A stretch of DNA of 64,000 nt from Chamaelirium japonicum. Its lineage: Eukaryota > Streptophyta > Magnoliopsida > Liliales > Melanthiaceae. Below the pieces are notes generated by a model. That model did not search any database. It was given only the letters and a program-made list of their open reading frames with translations, and was not told the DNA's origin. Below are positions 53,256 to 64,000 of this stretch, piece after piece; within the stretch, counting starts at the first letter, position 1, and every line of letters starts with the position of its first letter. Position numbers and translations under genes: made by a program. The DNA lies in NCBI GenBank assembly GCA_947650365.1, contig CANTAL010000199.1, positions 1 to 64,000 of the forward strand. Direction: 5' to 3'.

Positions 53256-56200
53256 TGCGAATGAATTACAAATGAATTAGAATAGATTATGGAATGAATT
53301 AGAATGGATCGTGCGAATGAATTAGAATGGATCGTACGAATGAATTAGAATGGATCGTATGAATGAATAAGAATCGATCGTGCGAATGAATTAGAATGGA
53401 TCGTACGAATGAATTAGAATGGATACATTCATGCGAACGAAATAGAATGGATCGTACGAATGAATTAGAATGGATCGTGCGAATGAATTAGATTGGATCG
53501 TGCGAAAGAATTAGAATGGATCGTATGAATGAATTAGAATGGATACATTCGTGCGAATGAATTAGAATGGATCGTATGAATGAATTAGAATGGATACATT
53601 CGTGCGAATGAATTAGAATGGATCGTATGAATGAATTCGAATGGATCATACGAATGAATTAGAATGGATTCATTCGTGCGAATGAATTAGAATGGATTAT
53701 ACGAAGGAATTAGCGTGGATCGTACGAATGAATTAGAATGGATACATTCGTGTGAAAGAATTAGAATGGATTGTATGAATGAATTAGAATGGATCGTATG
53801 AATGAATTAGAATGGATACATTCGTGCGAATGAATTAGAATGGATCATACGAAGGAATTAGGGTGGATCGTATGAATGAATTAGAATGGATACATTCGTG
53901 CGAAAGAATTAGAATGGATTGTATGAATGAATTAGAATGGATCATGCGAATGAATTAGAATGGATCATACGAATGAATTAGAATGGATCGTGCGAATGAA
54001 TTAGAATGGATCGTATGAATGAATTCGAATGGATCGTACGAATGAATTAGAATGGATACATTCGTGCGAATGAATTAGAATGGATCAAACGAAGGAATTA
54101 GGGTGGATCGTACGAATGAATTAGAATGAATACATTCATGCAAAAAATTAGAATGGATTTTATGAATGAATTAGAATGGATCGTATGAATGAATTAGAAT
54201 GGATCGTGCGACTGAAATATAATGGATCATACAAATGAATTAGAATGGATCTTATGAATGAATTAGAATGGATCGTGCGAATGAATTTGAATGGATCGTA
54301 TGAATGAATTAGAATCGATACATTCGTGCGAATGAATTAGAATGGATCGTACGAATGAGTAAGAATGGATCGTACGAATGAAATGGATTGGATCGTACGA
54401 ATGAATTAGAATGGATCGTGCTAATGAATTAGAATGGATCGTACGAATGAATTAGAATAGATTGTGCGAATGAATTAGAATGATCGTACGAATAAATTAG
54501 AATGGATCGTATGAATGAATTAGAATGGATCGTGCGAATGAATTAGAATGGATCGTAGGAATGAATTAGAATGGATACATTCGTGCGAATGAATTAGAAT
54601 GGATTGTACGAATGAAATAGAATGGATCGTACGAATGAATTAGAATGGATCGTCCTAATGAATTAGAATGGATCGTACGAATGAAATAGAATGGATCGTA
54701 CGAATGAGTAAGAATGGATCGTACGAATGAATTATGATGGATACATTCTTGCAAAAGAATTAGAATGGATTGTATGAATGAATTAGAATGGATCGTGCAC
54801 ATGAATTAGAATGGATCGTATGAATGAATTCGAATGGATCGTACGAATGAATTAGAATGGATACATTTGTGCGAATGAATTAAAATGGATCATACAAAGG
54901 AATTAGGGTGGATCGTACGAATGAATTAGAATGGATACATTCGTACGAAAGAATTAGAATAGATTGTATGAATGAATTAGAACGGATCGTATGAATGAAT
55001 TAGAATGGATCGTGCTAATGAATTAGAATGGATCGTATGAATGAATTAGAATAGATCGTATGAATGAATAAGAATGGATCGTCTGAATGAATTAGATTGG
55101 ATTGTATGAATGAATTCGAATGAATCGTACGAATGAATTAGAATGGATACATTCGTGCGAATGAATTAGAATGGATCATACGAAGGAATTAGGGTGGATC
55201 GTACGAATGAATTAGAATGGATTGAATAAATGAATTAGAATGGATCGTATGAATGAATTAGAATGGATCGTGCGAATGAATTAGAATGGATCGTACGAAT
55301 GAATTAGAATGGATCGTATGAATGAATTATAATAGATCGTGCGAATGAATTAGAATGGAACGTATGAATGAATTAGAATGGATACATTCGTGCGAATGAA
55401 TTAGAATGGATCATACGAATGAGTAAGAATGGATCGTACAAATGAAATAGAATGGATCGTATAAATGAATTAGAATGGATCATGCTAATGAATTAGAATG
55501 GATAGTACAAATTAATTAGAATAAATTATGCTAATGAATTAGAATGGATCGTACGAATGAATTAGAATGGATCGTATGAATGAATTAGAATGGATCGTGC
55601 AAATGAATTAGAATGGATCGTACGAATGAATTAGAATGGATCATGCGAATGAATTAGAATGGATACATTCGTGCGAATGAATTAGAATGGATCGTATGAA
55701 TAAATTAGAATGGATCGTACGAATGGATTAGAATGGATACATTCGTGCGAATGAACTAGAATGGATCGTACGAATGAGTAAGAATGGATCGTATGAATGA
55801 AATTGAATGGATCGTACGAATGAATTAGAATGGATCGTGCTAATGAATTAGAATGGATAGTACGAATGAATTTGAATAGATTGTGCGAATGAATTAGAAT
55901 GAATCGTACAAATGAATTAGAATGGATCGGATGAATGAATTAGAATGGATCGTGCTAATGAATTAGAATGGATCGTACGAATGAATTAGAATGGATCATG
56001 CGAATGAATTAGAATAGATACATTCGTGCGAATGAATTAGAATGGATCGTATGAATGAATTAGATTGTATCATATGAATGAATTAGAATGGATTGTATGT
56101 ATGAATTAGAATGGATACAATCATGGGAATGAATTAGAATGGATCGTACGAAGGAATTAGAATGGATCATACGAATGAAATAGAATGGATCGTACGAAGG

Positions 56201-57818
56201 AAATAGAATGGATCGTACGTATGAATTAGAATGGATCGTACGAATGAGTAAGAATAGATTTAGCAAATGAATTAGAATGGATCGTACGAATGAACTAGAA
56301 TGGATATATTCGTGCGAATGAATTAGAATGGATCGTATGAATGAATTAGAATGGATCGTATGAATGACTTTGTATGGATCGTACGAATGAATTAGAATAG
56401 ATACATTCGTGCGAACGAATCAGAATGGATCATACGAAGGAATTAGGGTGGATCATACGAATGAATTAGAATGGATACATTCGTGCGAAAGAATTAGAAT
56501 GGATTGTATGAATGAATTAGAATGAATCGTATGAATGAATTAGAATGGATCATGCGAATGAATTAGAATGGATCGTACGAATGAATTAGAATGGATCGTA
56601 TGAATGAATTAGAATGGATCGTGCGAATGAATTAGAATAGATCGTACGAATGAATTAGAATGGATACATTCGTGCGAATGAATTAGAATGGATCGTACGA
56701 ATGAAATAGAATGGATCGTACGAATGAATTAGAATGGATCGTGCTAATGAATTAGAATGGATCGTACGAATGAATTTGAATAGATTGTACGAATAAATTA
56801 GAATGGATCGTACAAATGAATTAGAATGGATCGTATGATTGAATTAGAATGGATCGTGCGAATGAATTAAAATGGATCATACGAATGAATTAGAATGGTT
56901 ACCTTCGTGCGAATGAATTAGAATGGATTGTACGAATGAGTAAGAATGGATCGTATGAATGAAATAGAATGGATCGTACGAATGAATTAGAATGGATCAT
57001 GGTAATGAATCAGAATGGATCGTACGAATGAATTAGAATAGATTGTGCGAATGAATACATTCGTGCGAATGAATTAGAATGGATCGTATGAATGAATTAG
57101 AATGGAAAGTATGAATGAATTAGAATGGATCGTCTGAGTGAATTAGAATGGATCGTATGAATGAATTCGAATCGATCGTACGAATGTATTAGAATGGATA
57201 CATTCGTGCGAATGAATTAAAATAGATCGTACGAATGAAATAGAATGTATCCATTCTAATTCTAATTCATTCATAGAATGGATCGTACGAAGGAATTAGA
57301 ATAGATCGTACGAATGTATTAGAATGGATCGTACGAATGAATTAGAATGGATACATTCGTGCGAATAAATTAGAATGGATCGTACGAATGAGTAAGAATG
57401 GATCATATGAATGAAATAGAATGGATCGTACGAATGAATTAGAATGGATCGGGCGAATGAATTAGATTGGATCGTGTGAATGAATTAGAATGGATCGTAC
57501 GAATGAATTAGAATGGATACATTCGTGCGAATAAATTAGAATGGATCGTATGAATGAATTAGAATGGATCGTATGAATGAATTCGAATGGATCGTATGAC
57601 TGAATTAGAATGGATCGTGCGAATGAATTAGAATGGATCGTACGAAAGAATTATAATGGATCGTATGAATAAATTAGAATGGATCGTGCGAATGAATTAG
57701 AATGGATCGTACGAATGAATTAGAATGGATACATTCAAGTGAATGAATTAGAATGGATCGTACGAATGAGTATGAATGGATCGTACGAATGAAATAGAAT
57801 GGATCTTACGAATGTATC
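53256..57818 (+). repeat. satellite block, forward
   Basis: Long forward array with well-kept higher-order repeats: 28-bp links at 54317 and 54574 (257 bp apart) and at 55736 and 56017 (281 bp apart). It contains a micro-inversion at 57247-57275 and ends at CGAATGTATCCATTC. Confidence 0.92.
57247..57275 (-). repeat. micro-inversion
   Basis: TATCCATTCTAATTC and a partial second monomer read reversed inside forward array. No second copy was noticed. Confidence 0.75.
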
Positions 57819-58111
57819 CATTCTATTTAATTCGTACGATCTATTCTTACTCATTCGTACGATCCATTCTAATTCATTCACACGAATGTATCCATTCTAA
57901 TTCATTTGTACGATCCATTCTAATTCATTCGCACGATCCATTCTAATTCATTCATACGATCCATTCTAATTCATTCATACGATCCATTCTAATTCATTCA
58001 CACGAATATATCCATTCTAATTCATTCGTACGATCCATTCTAATTCATTCGCACGATCCATTCTAATTCATTCATACGATCCATTCTAATTCATTCGCAC
58101 GATCCATTCTA
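57819..58111 (-). repeat. satellite block, reversed
   Basis: Twelve or so reversed monomers between a direct run-in and a CTATAG palindrome (58109-58114). Confidence 0.9.
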
Positions 58112-58121
58112 TAGAATGGAT
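58102..58121. repeat. 20-bp perfect palindrome, CTATAG type
   Basis: Same join as at 35166 and 63167, followed by the ACATTCATGGG variant as at 63187 and 43928. Confidence 0.9.
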
Positions 58122-60802
58122 ACATTCATGGGAATGAATTAGAATGGATCGTACGAAGGAATTAGAATTTATCGTACGAATGAATTAGAATGGATCGTGC
58201 GAATTAATTAGAATGGATCGTACGAATGAATTAGAATAGATTGTGCGAATGAATTAGAATGGATCGTACGAATGAATTAGAATGGCTATATTTGTGGGAA
58301 TGCATCATATGAATGAATTAGAATGGATCGTATGAATGAATTAGATTGGATCGTATGAATGAATTAGAATAGATCGTACGTATGAATTAGTATGGATACA
58401 TTCATGGGAATAAATTAGAATGGATCGTACGAAGGAATTAGAATGGATCATACGAATGAAATAGAATGGATCGTACGAAGGAATTAGAATGGATCATACG
58501 TAGGAATTAGAAAGGATCGTACGAATGAATTAGAATGGATACATTCATGTAAAAGAATTAAAATGGATTGTATGATTGAATTAGAATGGATCGTGCAAAT
58601 GAATTAGAATGGATCATGCGAATGAGGATACATTCGAGCGAATGAATTAGAATGGATCGTACGAATGAGTAAGAATGGATCGTACGAATGAAATAGAATG
58701 GATCATACGAATGAATTAGAATGGATCGTGCGAATGAATTAGATTGGATCGTGCAAGTGAATTAGAATAGATCGTACGAATGAATTAGAATGGGTACATT
58801 CGTGCGAATGAATTAGAATGGATCGTATGAATGTATTAGAATGGATCGTATGAATGAATTCGAATAGATCGTACGAATGAATTGGAATGGATACATTCGT
58901 GCGAATGAATTAGAATGGATCATACGAAGAAATTAGGGTGGATCGTACGAATGAATTAGAATGGATACATTCGTGCGAAAGAATTAGAATCGATTGTATG
59001 AATGGATTAGAATGGGTCGTATGAATGAATTAGAATGGATCGTGCGAATGAATTAGAATGGATCGAACGAATGAATTAGAATGGATCGTGCGAGTGAATT
59101 AGAATGGATCGTATGAATGAATTCGAATAGATCATACGAATGAATTAGAATAGATACATTCGAGCGAATGAATTAGAATAGATCATACGAAAGAATTGGG
59201 GTGGATCGTACGAATGAATTAGAATGGATTGTATGAATGAATTAGAATGGATCATGCGAATGAATAAGAATGGATCGTACAAATGAATTAGAATGGATCG
59301 TATGAATGAATTATAATGGATCGTGCGAATGAATTAGAATGGATCGTACGAATGAATTAGAATGGATACATTCGTGCGAATGAATTAGAATGGATCGTAC
59401 GAATGAGTAAGAATGTATCGTACGAATGAAATAGAATGGATCGTACGAATGAATTAGAATGGATCGTGCTAATGAATTAGAATGGATCGTACGAATGAAT
59501 TAGAATAGATTGTGCGGATGAATTAGAATGGATCGTACGAATGAATTAGAATGGATCGTATGAATGAATTAGAATGGATCGTATGAATGAATTAGAATGG
59601 ATACATTCGTGCGAATGAATTAGAATGGATTGTACGAATGAGTAAGAATGGATCGGACGAATGACATAGAATGGATCGTACGAATGAATTAGAATAGATC
59701 ATACTAATGAATAAGAATGGATCGAACGAATGAATTAGAATAGATTATGCGAATGAATACATTCGTGCGAATGAATTAGAATGGATCGTATGATTGAATT
59801 AGAATGGAACGTATGAATGAATTAGAATGGATCGTATGAATGAATTAGAATGGATACATTCATGCGAATGAATTAGAATGGATGATACGAAGGAATTAGG
59901 GTGGATCGTACCAATGAATTAGAATGGATATATTCGTGCGAAAGAATTAGAATGGATTGTGTGAATGAATTATAATGGATCGTATGAATGAATTAGAATG
60001 GATCGTATGAATGAATTAGAATGGATCGTGCGAATGAATTAGAATGGATCGTACGAATGAATTAGAATGGATCGTATGAATGAATTAGAATGGATCGTGC
60101 GAATGAATTAGAATGGATCGTACGAATGAATTAGAATAGATACATTTATGCGAATGAATTAGAATGGATCGTATGAATGAGTAAGAATGGATCATAAGAA
60201 TTAAAGAGAATGGATCGTACGAATGAATTAGAATACATCGTACGAATGAATTCGAATGGATCATACGAATGAATTAGAATGTATTAGGAATTAGAATGGA
60301 TCGTATGAATGAATTCAAATGGATCGTATGAATGAATTCGAATGGATCGTATGAATGAATTAGAATGGATACGTTCGTGCGAATGAATTTGAATTGATCA
60401 TACGAAGGAATTAGGGTGGATCGTACGAATGAATTAGAATAGATACATTCGTGTGAAAGAATTAGAATGGATTGTATGAATGAATTAGAATGGATCGTAT
60501 GAATGAATTAGGATAGAGACATTCGTGCGAAAGAATTAATTCGCACAATCTAGAATGGATCGTATGTATGAATGTATTAGAAATTAGAATAGATCGTATG
60601 AATGAATTAGAATGGATCGTACGAATGAGTACAAATGAATTAGAATGGATCGTATGAATGAATTAGAATGGATCGTGCGAATGTATTAGAATGGATCGTA
60701 CGAATGAATTAGAATGGATACATTCGTGCGAATGAATTAGAATAGATCGTACGAATTAGAATGGATCGTGTGAATGAATAAGAATGGTTCATACGTATGA
60801 AT
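58112..60802 (+). repeat. satellite block, forward
   Basis: Forward array with 28-bp links at 59365 and 59600 (235 bp, 28 + 9 x 23). A scrambled stretch AATTAATTCGCACAATCTAG lies at about 60535-60552. It ends at GTATGAATTCATTC. Confidence 0.9.
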
Positions 60803-61976
60803 TCATTCTAATTCATTCGCACGATCCATTCTAATTCATTCGCACGATCCATTCTAATTCATTTATATGATCCATTGTAATTTATTCGTACGATCCATTC
60901 TAATTCATACGTACGATCCATTCGAATTCTTTCATAGGATCCATTCTAATTCATTCATACGATCCATTCTAATTCATTCGCACGAATGAATCTATTCTAA
61001 TTCATTCGTAAGATCCATTCTAATTCATTCGCACGATCCAATCTAATTCTTTCGCACGATCTATTCTAATTCATTCATACGATCCATTCTAATTCATTCG
61101 CATGATCCATTCTAATTCATTCATACGATCCATTCTAATTCATTCGTACGATCCATTCATTCGTACGATCTATTCTAATTCATTCGTACAATCCATTCGA
61201 ATTCATTAGCACGGTCCATTCTAATTCATTCGTTCGATCCATTCTATTTCATTCGCACGATCCATTCTAATTCATTCGCACAATCTATTCTAATTCATTA
61301 GTATGATCCAATCTAATTCATTAGCACGATCCATTCTAATTCATTCATACGATCCATTCTATTTCATTCGTACGATCCATTCTTACTCATTCGTGCGATC
61401 CATTCTAATTCATTCGCACGAACGTATCCATTCTAATTCATTCGCATGATCCATTCTAATTCATTCGCACGATCCATTCTAAATCATTCGTACGATCCAT
61501 TCCTATTCATTCGCACGATCCATTTTAATTCATTCATACGATCCATTCTAATTCATTCATACAATCTATTCTAATTCTTTCGCACGAATGTATCCATTCT
61601 AATTCATTCGTACGATCCACCATAATTCCTTCGTATGATCCATTCTAATTCATTCATACAATCCATTATAATTCATTCACACGATCCATTCTAATTCATT
61701 CAAGCGATCATTCTAATTCATTTGTACGATCCATTCTTATTCATTCGCACAATCTATTCTAATTCATTCGTACGATCCATTCTAATTCATTAGCACGATC
61801 CATTCTAATTCATTCGTACGATCCATTCTATTTGATTCGTAATCCATTCTTACTCATTCGTAAGATCCATTCTAATTCTACTTCATTCGTACGATCCATT
61901 CTAATTCATTAGCACGATCCATTCTAATTCATTCGTACGATCAATTCTATTTCATTCGTATGATCGATTCTTACTC
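60803..61976 (-). repeat. satellite block, reversed
   Basis: Reversed array ending at the CTCAATGAATTAG switch shared with 42754. Confidence 0.92.
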
Positions 61977-62268
61977 AATGAATTAGAATGGATCATGCGA
62001 ATGAATTAGAATGGATCGTACAAATGAATTAGAATGGATACATTTGTGCGAATGAATTAGAATGGATCGTACGAATGAGTAAGAATGGATCGTACGAATA
62101 AAATAGAATGGATCGTACGAATGAATTAGAATGGATCATGCTAATGAATTAGAATGGATTGTACGAATGAATTAGAATAGATTGTGCGAATGAATTAGAA
62201 TGGATCGTACGAATGAATTAGAGTGGATACATTCATGCGAAAGAATTAGAATGGATCGTACGAAGGCG
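61977..62268 (+). repeat. satellite block, forward
   Basis: Second copy of 42756-43057. Confidence 0.92.
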
Positions 62269-63176
62269 TATGATCCATTCTAATTCATTCGCACGAATAT
62301 ATCCATTCTAATTTATTTGTACGATCCATTCGAATTCATTCATACGATCCATTCTAATTCATTCATACGATCCATTCTAATTCATTCGCTTGAATGTATC
62401 CATTCAAATTCATTCATACGATCCATTCCGATCCAATCTAATTCATTCATACGATCCATTCTAATTTATTCATACGATCCATTCTTACACATTCGAATGA
62501 TCCATTCTAATTCATTCGCACAAATGTATCCATTCTAATTCATTCGTACAATCCATTCTAATTCATTCGCACGATCCATTCTAATTCATTCATACGATCC
62601 ATACTAATTCATTCGTACGATCCATTCTAATTCATTCGCACGATCGATTCTAATTCATTCATACGATCCATTCTAATTCATTCATACAATCCATTCTAAA
62701 TCTTTCGCACGAATGTATCCATTCTAATTCATTCGTACGATCCATTCTAATTTCTTCGTACGATCCATTCGAATTCATTCATATGATCCATTCTAATTCA
62801 TTCGTACGATCCATTCTAATTCATTCGCACGAATGTATCCATTCTAATTCATTTGTACGGTCCATTCTAATTCATTCGCACGATCCAATCTAATTCATTC
62901 GCACGATCCATTCTAATTCATCATTCGCACAATCTATTCTAATTCATTCGTACGATCCATTCTAATTCATTAGCACAATCCATTCTAATTCATTCGTACG
63001 ATCTATTCTATTTCATTCGTACGATCCATATTTACTCATTCGTACGATCCATTCTAATTCATTCGCACGAATGTATCCATTCTAATTCATTCGTACGATC
63101 CATTCTAATTAACTCGCACGATCCATTCTAATTCATTCATACGATCCATTATAATTCATTCGTACGATCCATTCTA
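62269..63176 (-). repeat. satellite block, reversed
   Basis: Second copy of 43058-43921, ending at CTATAG (63174-63179). Confidence 0.92.
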
Positions 63177-63186
63177 TAGAATGGAT
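63167..63186. repeat. 20-bp perfect palindrome, CTATAG type
   Basis: Third clear copy. A fourth, with shorter perfect arms (12 bp), lies at 43916-43927. Confidence 0.9.
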
Positions 63187-64000
63187 ACATTCATGGGAAT
63201 GAATTAGAATGGATTGTACGAAGGAATTAGAATGGATCATACGAATGAAATAAAATGGATCGTACGAAGGAATTAGTATGGATCGTACGAAGGAATTAGA
63301 ATGGATCGTACGAATGAATTAGAATGGTTACATTCGTGCAAAAGAATTAGAATGGATTGTATGAATGAATTAGAATGGATCGTGCAAATGAATTAGAATG
63401 GATCGTGTGAATGAATTAGAATGGATCGTACGAATGAATTAGAATAGATTGTGCGAATGAATTAGAATGGATTATAAGAATGAATTAGGATGGATACATT
63501 CGTGCGAATGAATTAGAATGGATCGCATGAATGAATTAGAATGGATCGTATGAATGAATTCGAATGGATCGTACGAATGAATTAGAATGGATCGTATGAA
63601 TGAATTAGAATGGATCGTATGATTGAATTAGAATGGATCGTGTGAATGAATTAGAATGGATCGTACGAATGAATTAGAATGGATCGTATGAATGAATTAG
63701 AATTGATCGTGCGAATGAATTAGAATGGATCATACGAATGAAGTAGAATGGATACATTCGTGCGAATGAATTAAAATGGATCGTACGAATGAGTAAAAAT
63801 GGATCGTACGAATGAAATAAAATGGATCGTACGAATGAATTAGAATGGATCTTTCTAATGAATTATACTGGATTATATGAATGAATTAGAATAAATTAAG
63901 CGAATGAATTGGAATTGATCGTACGAATGAATTAGACTGGATCGTATGAATGAATTAGAATGGATCGTGCGAATGAATTAGAATGGATCGTATGAATGAA
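63177..64000 (+). repeat. satellite block, forward
   Basis: Forward array to the end of the window. Its start matches 43922 onwards (ACATTCATGGG, then GAAGGAATTAG variants). Confidence 0.92.

Larger units (their letters stand above)
35015..64000. repeat. 23-bp satellite array, right part
   Basis: This is the same satellite as left of the LINE, with the same monomer variants and the same direction switching. It runs off the right edge of the window, so the array is longer than 64 kb in total. Two islands of other sequence interrupt it at about 48467-48571 and 53177-53255. Nothing else that is not satellite was found. Confidence 0.98.

Noticed and set aside
54566-54802. Open frame of 78 codons, the longest in the satellite
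   Set aside because: Same periodic content as the others. Length is what one expects by chance from a unit with few stops in one frame.
56060-56266. Open frame of 68 codons
   Set aside because: Satellite translation with no start context or distinct composition.
62317-62538. Open frame of 73 codons
   Set aside because: Satellite translation, as above.
1-64000. CRISPR array
   Set aside because: Short regular repeats are present, but there are no unique spacers between them and the unit is contiguous. The context is eukaryotic.
1-64000. Telomeric repeat
   Set aside because: No run of TTTAGGG, TTAGGG or similar was seen; the monomer is longer and A/T-rich with a GTAC link.
1-64000. A multi-gene novel system
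   Set aside because: Apart from the LINE fragment there is no coding capacity, so no gene cluster is supported. Interest is confined to the structure of the array and the two islands.

Overview
The window is almost entirely one satellite DNA array. The unit is a 23-bp monomer whose conserved core reads GAATGAATTAGAATGG; a clean copy lies at 60-82. Monomers are joined through GATCGTAC, so each join makes a TCGTACGA palindrome. A recurrent 28-bp variant (for example 83-110) carries five extra bases, ACATT, and ends in CATTCGTGCGAATG. No host protein-coding gene, tRNA or rRNA is visible. The organism is a eukaryote, most likely a flowering plant: the only recognisable protein sequence is the C-terminal RNase H domain of a plant-type L1 LINE. 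A centromeric, subtelomeric or other heterochromatic position is likely but cannot be shown from the sequence.

Layout. From 1 to 34081 the array changes direction many times, with blocks of about 0.1-5 kb. From 34082 to 35014 a 5'-truncated LINE sits on the minus strand with its poly(A) tail (poly-T on the + strand), polyadenylation signal, probable 7-bp target duplication and RNase H reading frame. The array resumes at 35015 and runs to 64000. It is interrupted only by two related non-satellite islands at 48467-48571 and 53177-53255, each lying exactly at an orientation switch. In all there are more than fifty direction changes, many at short perfect palindromes (GGATCC, CTATAG, GTACGTAC or CGTACG centres), and several micro-inversions of only one or two monomers.

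Above the monomer there is higher-order structure. Variant monomers (GAGTAAG, GAAATAG, GTGCTAATG, AATAGATTGTGCG, GAAGGAATTAGGGTGG, ACATTCATGGGAATG) follow each other in fixed order. Successive 28-bp monomers are separated by sums of 23s plus 28 (97, 235, 257 and 281 bp measured). Above that are segmental duplications that copy the inversion junctions too: about 4.15-4.2 kb (2.28-6.2 with 6.43-10.4 kb), a 2.1-kb block in three copies (9.86, 15.1 and 17.9 kb), about 2.5 kb (22.7-25 with 25.2-27.5 kb), about 4.03 kb (31.7-34.1 with 35.7-37.9 kb), about 4.68 kb (the islands) and about 19.2 kb (42.7-44.3 with 61.9-63.6 kb). The array therefore seems to have grown by repeated duplication of already inverted segments. 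All coordinates of blocks and junctions were read by eye and may be off by a few bases.
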